Source of the DNA: Pseudorhodobacter sp.
GTDB lineage: Bacteria > Pseudomonadota > Alphaproteobacteria > Rhodobacterales > Rhodobacteraceae
Assembly: GCA_014378345.1 (NCBI GenBank)
Contig: JACMNW010000319.1
Span: forward strand, 1-6,080
DNA: 6,080 bases
Direction of reading: 5' to 3'
Shown here: positions 1 to 5,347 of the stretch, piece by piece
How positions within the stretch are numbered: the stretch's first letter is position 1
Layout: each line of letters starts with the position of its first letter
Notes under the pieces: generated by a model
What the model was told of the DNA's origin: nothing
The model's input: only the letters and a program-made list of their open reading frames with translations
Database searches by the model: none
Position numbers and translations under genes: made by a program

Positions 1-1740
1 CAAATCCCCAACGCCGCAGGAATAGACAAGGCGCAGCTGGTCAACAGGCGACAGCAGGCGTTTGATCAGGTTGAAATCATCGGTGCCGCCCCGGGAAATG
101 CCTTGCGCCGAATGCAGTTCCAACTGCCAGCGAAACACTGAGCCCACACGCAGCACCAGCGCAGGATTTGGCAAGTTTTGGGCGATACGCTGTGTCAGGT
201 AATCTTCGGCACCTCCGCCAAGATTATGCGCAAGGTAAAGCGGTATCGCGTCTGAGGTCTTGCTTGCTGCCCATGCAATGGCCAGTGCGAGCCGCGATGC
301 AGCCAGCGGATCGGCCGCAATAAAGCGTTGTACATCAGCGTCATAGCTGGGGTAGCGCTGTGAAATTACGGCGTTATTGCGCGCCACCAAAAGCCGTTTT
401 TCATCCGACCCAAAGGACGTTCCGCCCCGGTGTTCGACAAATAGGTTAGCGGCACCCAGATTTCGCCCGCCAAGTGCACGGGCCTTTTGGCACCAATCCA
501 CCTCTTCGCCGTAACCGCGGCCAAAGCTGGTATCCAATTGCGGGATCTTGCGCAGGTAATCTATCGACATCGCCATGCAAAAGCCAACCCCGGTTGGGGC
601 ATCCGCCAGGGCAGCGTCTGGGTGGATTTTGGCCGCAACAGCATCGATGGCATCAGATTGGCCGACGCCAAGCGGGATACGCGCGCAAATCACCGGCGCG
701 CTAAAAATTTCGGCATCGTTTGACATTGGCGTTACGGTTGCCACGCGGTCATGCAGCAAAAATGGCCGCATCAAGCGGGACGCCCATGCCTTCGGCACAA
801 AGGCATCGGAATTCAGCAAGATAACATGATCGCCGTAATCGATGGCACGTTTGAGTGCTGCATTGACGGACCGGATAAATCCTTGATTTTGGTCATTTTC
901 GATAAGGGTAATGCGGTTCGGATGCGCCAAACTATGATCGGCTATCCATCCGTGCAAAAAGGGGCGCACCGCAGGATCGGTGGAGGCATCGTCAATCAAA
1001 ATCAACCGCCAAGGCAGATCAGTATGGCGCAAAACCCTGTCCAGCGCCTCTGGCAACACATCAGCTGCGTTAAAAACGGGCATAATCAGTGTGACGGGCA
1101 AGCGCGACAACGCGGCTGGGTTTAGGCGGGCCAATTCGGCAGCCTGCTGGGCCACGGGAAAAGCGAAAATGCTATCTTCTATGAACAACAAGGATTGCAT
1201 GGCCCGGCCAGGGCTAGGTGTGGTCAGACGGAGATGGCGCTTAAAGCGGGTGCGATCAGCGGGATCTTTGGTGGCATACCAATGCAGGATTGTTGGCAGA
1301 GCCAATATTAAATCGCGCAAGAACGGCAAGATCAACCGTGCGCGGGCGCGCAGAACCCTGCCCCGAGTTGGCATAGGTATCTGATACACAAAATGGCGTG
1401 CCCCGCGCAGAATTGTCACGGACACCGGCCCGCCGCCAAACTGCACTTCCGCTACGAAACCCGGCGCGGCTTGGGTCAAATCGGGAAATGCTGCAACGAC
1501 ATCAGGCCGCTGCAAGTCGATGCCAAAGTCTTGCATCTGACCATTATGACCTATCGTGATTTGCGCGCTATCGGCCCAGCCTTCGATGATAACCCGCTGA
1601 CCTTTTATGAAAATTCTGTCAAAATACCCGACAGTGTTGGCGCTATCGTCTAAACAGGGGCTTGGCTGGCCGACAGCAAAAAGATGTGTTGCACAGTAGC
1701 GCGCAAACAAAGCGACAATTTTTTGTGTGATCATCTTCAT
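1..1740 (-). CDS. Multidomain glycosyltransferase: N-terminal beta domain, GT2, start of a GT4-like domain (3' end outside window)
   Basis: The frame is open without a stop from an ATG at 1740 to the left edge (580 residues seen); an in-frame TAG lies upstream at 1786-1788. Residues 37-112 look like a small beta domain (YFDRIFIKG, then VIIEGWAD, PGFVAEV). Residues 214-470 form a GT2 domain: PVTLIMPVFN at 215-224, the nucleotide-binding LILIDDAST at 246-254, ENDQNQGF at 281-288, the DxD-like LLNSDAFVP at 308-316 (Ala where Thr is usual), the acceptor-side APTGVGFCM at 381-389, and the catalytic-base region FGRGYGEEVDWC at 406-417. HNLGGGAEDYL at 505-515 resembles the N-terminal glycine loop of GT4 (GT-B) enzymes, so the protein is probably a two-catalytic-domain transferase for polysaccharide assembly in the cytoplasm. 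Donor and acceptor cannot be told. No membrane segment is obvious, though 135-152 is hydrophobic. The start is uncertain: neither the ATG at 1740 nor the one at 1734 has a good Shine-Dalgarno, only a GGG close by. Confidence 0.9.
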   Translation of the reverse strand, partial: MKMITQKIVALFARYCATHLFAVGQPSPCLDDSANTVGYFDRIFIKGQRVIIEGWADSAQITIGHNGQMQDFGIDLQRPDVVAAFPDLTQAAPGFVAEVQFGGGPVSVTILRGARHFVYQIPMPTRGRVLRARARLILPFLRDLILALPTILHWYATKDPADRTRFKRHLRLTTPSPGRAMQSLLFIEDSIFAFPVAQQAAELARLNPAALSRLPVTLIMPVFNAADVLPEALDRVLRHTDLPWRLILIDDASTDPAVRPFLHGWIADHSLAHPNRITLIENDQNQGFIRSVNAALKRAIDYGDHVILLNSDAFVPKAWASRLMRPFLLHDRVATVTPMSNDAEIFSAPVICARIPLGVGQSDAIDAVAAKIHPDAALADAPTGVGFCMAMSIDYLRKIPQLDTSFGRGYGEEVDWCQKARALGGRNLGAANLFVEHRGGTSFGSDEKRLLVARNNAVISQRYPSYDADVQRFIAADPLAASRLALAIAWAASKTSDAIPLYLAHNLGGGAEDYLTQRIAQNLPNPALVLRVGSVFRWQLELHSAQGISRGGTDDFNLIKRLLSPVDQLRLVYSCGVGDL

Positions 1741-1895
1741 ACCCGGCACGTTGGCAAATGCATCCGCGCGACGAATGGATTCGCGCTATTGTCTGGCATC
1801 CTGTGCCGGGAGGCTTAATTTTCGATTTACGGTGATGTAGGGATTTAGGCCAACAGGAGGCGGACCAACAGCACCCTTAAGGCCAAATAACCTGT
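1741..1895. other. Gap between the peptidase and glycosyltransferase genes
   Basis: This 155-base stretch separates two minus-strand genes. It holds the nested inverted repeat listed separately and a weak AACAGG (1852-1857) / CCTGTT (1891-1896) pair whose loop of 33 bases is too long for a convincing intrinsic terminator. CCAACAG occurs twice, at 1850-1856 and 1865-1871. I found no T-run after a GC stem and no clear -35/-10 pair for the glycosyltransferase. Read-through from the peptidase gene is therefore possible, but so is a promoter I cannot recognise. Confidence 0.5.
1742..1810. repeat. Nested inverted repeat just upstream of the glycosyltransferase start
   Basis: CCCGGCAC at 1742-1749 is the exact reverse complement of GTGCCGGG at 1803-1810. 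Inside the 53-base loop, GCGCGA at 1766-1771 pairs with TCGCGC at 1781-1786 around a 9-base loop. The inner edge of the outer arm lies two bases from the ATG at 1740. If transcribed, the leader could fold into a two-level hairpin that occupies the ribosome-binding zone. It could equally be a protein-binding site, or chance in GC-rich DNA. Confidence 0.4.
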
Positions 1896-3881
1896 TCAGC
1901 CAAAGATCAGATCATCTTGCAGCGCGCTGATGTTGACCACGCCGTTCAGAATGAACGTATCCATCTGGTTGAAGTGAAAAACGATATTGCTGCCTTCAAC
2001 CACCGCAAAAGCCAAGGCCTGCGCAACCGATGCGGTGGCCGTTCCAAACAAGCTGCGGGCGATTGAAATTGTGTCGATATTATCGACAAAATCCATCACC
2101 AAATCTGTGCCAGATTTAAAGACAAACGTATCTGCACCGGTGCCGCCGGTTAATGTATCGTCGCCCAAACTGCCATACAGGGTGTCATTGCCAGCTTTGC
2201 CGAAAAGGGCATTGTCGGACGCGTTGCCTGTAAGCCTGTCATTCCACTGGGATCCGACCAGATCTTCGACGGATACGAAGGTATCACCGCTGGCCTCTGT
2301 CACGTATTTTGAAGGCAAAGTGCCGCTGAAGGTAGTGATCGACAGGTTTGCAGAAACGCCCCGGGCTGCGGCAGAATAATCGGCCAAATCCCGGCCTTCC
2401 CCGCCGATAAGAGCATCTGCACCCAATCCTCCGACAAGCAAATCATCGCCTGCGCCGCCATCCAGCGTGTCTTTGCCGCCACGACCGAAAAGGCGATCGG
2501 CATTGGCCATGCCTTGCAAGACATCGGCCCCCGCAGACCCCCGCAACGTATCAGCGCCAAAGCCACCGGTCACACCTTCTATTCCGACAAAAGTATCGCC
2601 AGCCGCGTCGCCCGTATTCAGGCTGACGCTGACCATATCGACAAGAATTGCGGCGGTAGATGTGGCATAGCTTACCGTGTCTCGTTCGGTGCCACCGTCA
2701 AACCTGTCTGACCCTGCGCCGCCAAATAGCAGGTCTTCGCCAGAACCACCAATCATCGTATCGTTTCCGCCCCCCCCAAGTAGCGTATCTGCACCCGATC
2801 GGCCATCAAGCCGGTCTGCGCCATTGCCGCCCGTAAGGACGTTAGCGGCGGCATTGCCTGACAAGGTGTCATTTCCATCGCCGCCGGTGGCATTTTCGAT
2901 CACCGTACCGCGTGCGATGATGATATTTCCGATCAGGCCCGCCACGTCAGACGTTGCTTCAGCAAACAAATCAACGCGCTGCGAAATCTGCGTGCCACTG
3001 ACATCCAGCGTATCAATGCCACCGGTATCAAAAAGCGTCATGGTGACGGGGTTGCCGATGTAGACCGCAGTTTGCGCTAGCGCACCGCCCAGCCATTGAT
3101 CAAACAAATCACCAAGATAGCCCGCAACGTTAGAGTGGTTGCCGTAAACCGTATCGTCTGCACGCGCCTGCACATTGGTTCCATACAGCGATTGAATGGC
3201 AACAATATCGGCGGCCATCAGCGTGGCAGTAAACGCGTAAGATGCGCCGCCGGTGTTTGTATTCACACTTTGGGCGAAGTAAGACATAACGGTTGCCTGC
3301 CAACTGTCGTTGGTTAGCGTGTTATCGACGCCCCAGGTCGCCGACCCGTTGTAATTTCCGCCATGGCCGAGGCCCAAAGCGTGGCCAATCTCGTGCAGAT
3401 AAGTTTGGAACCAATAGCTGTTTACCGATTTTTCATCGCCATCCCAGTCTTGGGAAATATTGATTGTTGAGGTGGTTAAAGTGGTGCCAGAATAGTAGGA
3501 ATTTGAATATGCTTTTCCAAACCCACTATCGTCAAAAGTAATCTGCGCGGATACGCGGTCTACGAAATTTATACCTGTGATGTCGGACCAAGCCGCCAAG
3601 GCAGTGCGCGCAAGATTTTGGGTTTGGACGTCCAGTGCGGTTAAATTTACGGAAATTTGCCGGTCGGCGCCTAACAAAAACGAACGTGCGCCTTGCCCGT
3701 AATAAGCCCAGTAGCCAGTGGTCAACTGAACGGCGAGGGCATCAAGTGTTGTCGCAATTGCCAGGGCCGAAGTGCCGCTATTGACTGGCGAAATCGCACC
3801 AATACTTGCACTATTTGTCGGATGGGTCGCGCCGTAGGCGGCCAGATTGCGGGGGTTCATTGCGGCGCAAAGCATAAACAT
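1896..3881 (-). CDS. Serralysin-like RTX zinc metallopeptidase (M10-type), likely type I secreted
   Basis: A complete gene of 661 residues. Residues 50-235 form the metzincin domain: an edge strand and helix at 75-100 (the ALAAWSDITGINF region), the zinc site HEIGHALGLGH at 163-173 (His163, His167, His173, catalytic Glu164), and the Met-turn VMSYF at 198-202, with Met199 and the Tyr201 that serves as an extra zinc ligand in serralysins. Residues 236-300 carry the DDTVYG and DTGGIDTLDVSG strands usual before the RTX roll. Three blocks of glycine/aspartate nonapeptides follow (331-397, 438-497, 542-585), separated by two similar spacer modules, then a C-terminal cap. The end, DDLIFG, resembles the acidic-plus-hydrophobic tail of proteins exported by type I ABC transporters. 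There is no Sec signal peptide, as expected for that route. Serralysins are usually about 450-500 residues, so this one is long because of extra RTX modules. The ATG at 3881 is preferred: ACAGG lies 6 bases upstream. No transporter or inhibitor gene is in view. The peptidase call is strong; the substrate is unknown. Confidence 0.93.
   Translation of the reverse strand: MFMLCAAMNPRNLAAYGATHPTNSASIGAISPVNSGTSALAIATTLDALAVQLTTGYWAYYGQGARSFLLGADRQISVNLTALDVQTQNLARTALAAWSDITGINFVDRVSAQITFDDSGFGKAYSNSYYSGTTLTTSTINISQDWDGDEKSVNSYWFQTYLHEIGHALGLGHGGNYNGSATWGVDNTLTNDSWQATVMSYFAQSVNTNTGGASYAFTATLMAADIVAIQSLYGTNVQARADDTVYGNHSNVAGYLGDLFDQWLGGALAQTAVYIGNPVTMTLFDTGGIDTLDVSGTQISQRVDLFAEATSDVAGLIGNIIIARGTVIENATGGDGNDTLSGNAAANVLTGGNGADRLDGRSGADTLLGGGGNDTMIGGSGEDLLFGGAGSDRFDGGTERDTVSYATSTAAILVDMVSVSLNTGDAAGDTFVGIEGVTGGFGADTLRGSAGADVLQGMANADRLFGRGGKDTLDGGAGDDLLVGGLGADALIGGEGRDLADYSAAARGVSANLSITTFSGTLPSKYVTEASGDTFVSVEDLVGSQWNDRLTGNASDNALFGKAGNDTLYGSLGDDTLTGGTGADTFVFKSGTDLVMDFVDNIDTISIARSLFGTATASVAQALAFAVVEGSNIVFHFNQMDTFILNGVVNISALQDDLIFG
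2127..2258 (-). repeat. RTX block III of the metallopeptidase
   Basis: Residues 542-585 hold about four nonapeptide-like repeats, including AGNDTLYGS, LGDDTLTGG and TGADTF. The first turns (SQWNDRLTG, NASDNALFG) are degenerate. In the family, paired repeats bind calcium in a parallel beta roll that folds only outside the cell. This block leads directly into the C-terminal cap and secretion region. Confidence 0.8.
2391..2570 (-). repeat. RTX block II of the metallopeptidase
   Basis: Residues 438-497 contain about six to seven repeats such as FGADTLRGS, GGKDTLDGG, AGDDLLVGG and LGADALIGG, with one weak turn at MANADRLFG. It is flanked by spacer modules at 398-437 and 498-541. These share the pattern 'Y-S/T-x-A ... 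GDTFVxxE' and look like copies of one another. Confidence 0.8.
2691..2891 (-). repeat. RTX block I of the metallopeptidase
   Basis: Residues 331-397 contain seven or so repeats: GDGNDTLSG, a degenerate NAAANVLTG, NGADRLDGR, SGADTLLGG, GGNDTMIGG, SGEDLLFGG and AGSDRFDGG. It is the most regular of the three blocks and contains the eight-base G run listed separately. Confidence 0.85.
2770..2777 (-). repeat. G8 homopolymer tract in the RTX-coding region
   Basis: The plus strand has eight consecutive C at 2770-2777, so the coding strand reads eight G across Gly369-Gly371 (GGG GGG GGC). The frame is intact here. Adding or losing one base would destroy everything after residue 371, including RTX blocks II and III and the C-terminal export region. 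Confidence 0.7.
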
Positions 3882-3887
3882 GATAGA

Positions 3888-3892
3888 CCTGT
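3888..3892 (-). promoter_or_regulatory. Ribosome-binding site of the RTX metallopeptidase
   Basis: On the minus strand ACAGG sits 6 bases before the ATG at 3881. The later in-frame ATG at 3860 has no comparable purine run, so this site decides the start. Confidence 0.55.
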
Positions 3893-3949
3893 TGTTGGCT
3901 AAAGGGGCATTTTTAATGATATCTTCATTGGTGGATAAAATTCGTCATC

Positions 3950-3977
3950 ATGATACTTTTTGTCATGCGTATGTCAA
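3950..3977 (-). promoter_or_regulatory. Sigma70-like promoter of the RTX metallopeptidase
   Basis: On the minus strand a perfect TTGACA (-35, 3972-3977) is followed after 16 bases by TATCAT (-10, 3950-3955, five of six consensus positions). Transcription would begin near 3943, giving a leader of about 60 bases before the ATG at 3881. This is the best promoter match in the window and points the right way for the peptidase gene. Confidence 0.55.
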
Positions 3978-4006
3978 TTATAGCAAGTTAGATAAGGTCC
4001 GACCAA
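3977..4006 (-). promoter_or_regulatory. Possible second (upstream) promoter of the RTX metallopeptidase
   Basis: A perfect TATAAT on the minus strand (3977-3982) overlaps the TTGACA of the other promoter by one base. The candidate -35 is TTGGTC (4001-4006), 18 bases away and only half consensus. It may be a tandem start or may only reflect the inverted-repeat symmetry of the region. Confidence 0.3.
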
Positions 4007-4016
4007 GCATTCTTGG
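4003..4016. promoter_or_regulatory. Candidate operator dyad between the divergent promoters
   Basis: CCAAG (4003-4007) and CTTGG (4012-4016) form a perfect 5-bp dyad around CATT. It lies between the -35 regions of the two divergent promoters and near the centre of the larger inverted repeat. The spacing suits a dimeric regulator that could act on both sides. I do not recognise it as the site of any known regulator. Confidence 0.35.
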
Positions 4017-4020
4017 CGCT

Positions 4021-4050
4021 TTCGCATACCCCACATCTTGCGTGTATAAT
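4021..4050 (+). promoter_or_regulatory. Promoter for the galE operon
   Basis: A perfect TATAAT (4045-4050) is preceded after 18 bases by TTCGCA (4021-4026, four of six -35 positions). Transcription would begin near 4057, leaving an unusually long leader of about 260 bases before the ATG at 4321. A weaker alternative, TTGACT (4050-4055) with TTTTAT (4075-4080) after 19 bases, overlaps its downstream edge. Confidence 0.4.
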
Positions 4051-4125
4051 TGACTTTATATCACAAGATGCAGATTTTATTTGAAGAAATGACCGAAATT
4101 GGCCGTTCATCGTGAGTTTCTTCAC

Positions 4126-4200
4126 GACCTGTGTCCCGTATGCATCCGCACGCGCACTGCCGAGGTCACAGGATACGATTTCCTTCGCCAGACCTGTGTC
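4126..4200 (+). repeat. 10-bp direct repeat in the galE leader
   Basis: GACCTGTGTC occurs at 4126-4135 and again at 4191-4200, exactly 65 bases apart. Both copies are preceded within a few bases by CTTC. A 7-base version (GACCTGT) also occurs at 3886-3892, around the peptidase ribosome-binding site. It may be a repeated regulator site or chance. Confidence 0.35.
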
Positions 4201-4297
4201 TATTGTCCTTTTGGCAATTCAGGTAAGCTACACAAGGCGCGCGCTGTCGCTTTGCTATGCATAAGGGTAGGATTGTGGGTTCGACATTCGCTGTTAT

Positions 4298-4310
4298 TGC
4301 GATTATCGCA
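4298..4310. promoter_or_regulatory. 13-base palindrome just upstream of galE
   Basis: TGCGAT, one central T, then ATCGCA: a perfect 6-bp dyad ending 10 bases before the ATG at 4321. At this place it could be an operator acting on a promoter further upstream or a small RNA hairpin near the ribosome site. With a one-base centre it cannot close a hairpin without losing inner pairs, which favours a protein site if it is real. Confidence 0.35.
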
Positions 4311-4320
4311 GACATAGGAA

Positions 4321-5331
4321 ATGGGCTTCGGGGCGGGGCAAACTTTGTCTAAACATGTGTTGGTCACTGGCGGTGCGGGCTATATCGGTGCCCATGCTTG
4401 CAAGGCGTTGGCAGCTGCTGGCTATGTGCCGGTTGCCTTTGATAACTTAAGCACCGGCTGGCGGGATGCCGTTAAATTCGGCCCGTTGGTTCAGGGCGAT
4501 TTGTTGGATCGTTCTGATCTGGACGGCGCGTTTGCTAAGTACAAACCGGTTGCTGTTATGCATTTTGCGGCCCTTGCCTTGGTTGGCGAAGCTTCGCAAA
4601 ATCCGGGTCACTATTGGCGGGTAAATGTTGGCGGGTCACTGAACCTGATCGAGGCGGCGATTGCTGCGGATGTAAAAAAGATTGTGTTCTCGTCGACATG
4701 CGCGGTTTACGGCAACCCGGATGGCATGCATCTGGATGAAGAAACACCGCAACACCCTATTAACGCATATGGCGCATCGAAGCGTGCGATCGAAGATATG
4801 CTGGCAAATTTTGGCGCAAGCCACGGATTGAGCCATGTCATATTCCGCTATTTCAACGTGGCGGGGGCTGATCCGGATGGTGAATTGGGCGAACAACACC
4901 GGCCAGAGACGCATTTGATCCCGCTGATGCTGGAAACCATTGCCGGTGCGCGGCCAAACCTGACAGTCTACGGTGCTGATTATGCGACGCGGGATGGCAC
5001 CTGCATTCGCGACTATGTGCATGTGATGGATTTGGTCGGCGCGCATGTTTTGGGCCTGCAGTGGCTACTGAACGAGCGCGAAAACCGGACTTTTAACTTA
5101 GGGACTGGTCGCGGCTTCTCGGTACGTGAGGTGATTGATCACGCGCGCGGGGTTACCAACAGGGCTATCAAGGTAACGACAGGCGCACGCCGCGCAGGCG
5201 ATGCCGCAGCTCTTGTTTCGGGGTCAGAGCGGGCGCGCGTTGAATTGGGATGGACGCCTGATCGGTCGACCCTGCCACTGATGATTGCAGATGCCTGGAA
5301 ATGGCACCAGCGCCCCGGTTTTGCCGGCTGA
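4321..5331 (+). CDS. galE: UDP-glucose 4-epimerase (GalE/ExoB type)
   Basis: Interconverts UDP-glucose and UDP-galactose with tightly bound NAD in the cytoplasm, supplying galactosyl donors for polysaccharide synthesis. An extended short-chain dehydrogenase of the usual length (336 residues from this start). The NAD-binding glycine motif TGGAGYIG is at 16-23, DNLSTG at 41-46, GD at 59-60, HFAALALVGE at 81-90, SSTCAVYG at 124-131 (catalytic Ser region), and the catalytic pair Tyr150 and Lys154 in YGASK. RYFNVAGADPDGELGE (176-191), ETHLIP (196-201), RDYVHVMDL (230-238) and FNLGTGRG (258-265) match the ExoB-like subgroup. Start uncertain: the ATG at 4321 has AGGA only one base away, whereas a TTG at 4345 gives the family-typical MSKHVLVTGG and has GGGG 6 bases upstream; that version would have 328 residues. 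The downstream gene begins 16 bases after the stop, indicating an operon. Substrate specificity could extend to N-acetyl or uronic forms. Confidence 0.93.
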   Translation: MGFGAGQTLSKHVLVTGGAGYIGAHACKALAAAGYVPVAFDNLSTGWRDAVKFGPLVQGDLLDRSDLDGAFAKYKPVAVMHFAALALVGEASQNPGHYWRVNVGGSLNLIEAAIAADVKKIVFSSTCAVYGNPDGMHLDEETPQHPINAYGASKRAIEDMLANFGASHGLSHVIFRYFNVAGADPDGELGEQHRPETHLIPLMLETIAGARPNLTVYGADYATRDGTCIRDYVHVMDLVGAHVLGLQWLLNERENRTFNLGTGRGFSVREVIDHARGVTNRAIKVTTGARRAGDAAALVSGSERARVELGWTPDRSTLPLMIADAWKWHQRPGFAG

Positions 5332-5347
5332 CCGGGGGATGGCCAAG

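Larger units (their letters stand above)
3973..4054. repeat. Inverted repeat carrying the -10 boxes of the divergent promoters
   Basis: GTCAATTATA at 3973-3982 is the exact reverse complement of TATAATTGAC at 4045-4054. A further matching pair, GCAAG (3983-3987) and CTTGC (4037-4041), sits just inside, offset by a 3-base insertion (GTG) on the right arm, for about 15 matching bases per arm. Each arm contains a TATAAT pointing outward. The two transcription units therefore start from near mirror-image sequences. Confidence 0.6.
4056..4320 (+). other. Long presumptive leader upstream of galE
   Basis: About 265 bases with no convincing gene. It contains a 10-bp direct repeat (4126-4135 and 4191-4200) and a 13-base palindrome next to galE (4298-4310). 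A 72-codon open frame from a TTG at 4099 has two CxxC pairs but no ribosome-binding site and an unremarkable composition, so I do not call it. I recognise no riboswitch or terminator hairpin followed by a T-run. Confidence 0.4.

Noticed and set aside
474..1653. Several plus-strand open frames of 76-134 codons
   Set aside because: They lie opposite the glycosyltransferase gene, whose minus-strand frame shows unmistakable GT2 motifs; the plus-strand products resemble nothing and have shadow-type composition.
1875..1882. CCTTAAGG palindrome
   Set aside because: An 8-base palindrome of this kind is expected by chance and has no supporting context.
1852..1896. Intrinsic terminator for the peptidase gene
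   Set aside because: Only a 6-bp AACAGG/CCTGTT stem with a 33-base loop and no T-run.
2127..2891. Repeat array as a possible CRISPR or tandem satellite
   Set aside because: The periodicity is at protein level (nonapeptides); the nucleotide copies are degenerate and lie in frame within one gene.
1987..3317. Plus- and minus-strand open frames overlapping the peptidase gene
   Set aside because: Proline/serine-rich shadows of glycine/aspartate RTX codons; no ribosome-binding sites or recognisable domains.
3867..3881. Possible lipoprotein signal (MFMLC) at the peptidase N-terminus
   Set aside because: No basic region or hydrophobic stretch of sufficient length; RTX peptidases use a C-terminal type I signal.
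3847..4053. 68-codon plus-strand frame across the divergent promoters
   Set aside because: It overlaps the peptidase start and both promoters and has no ribosome-binding site or domain.
4099..4317. 72-codon plus-strand frame with CPVC and CVYC, resembling a small zinc-ribbon protein
   Set aside because: It starts at TTG without a Shine-Dalgarno, and the cysteine pairs come partly from the direct repeat (GACCTGTGTC read twice in the same region). Composition is not protein-like elsewhere.
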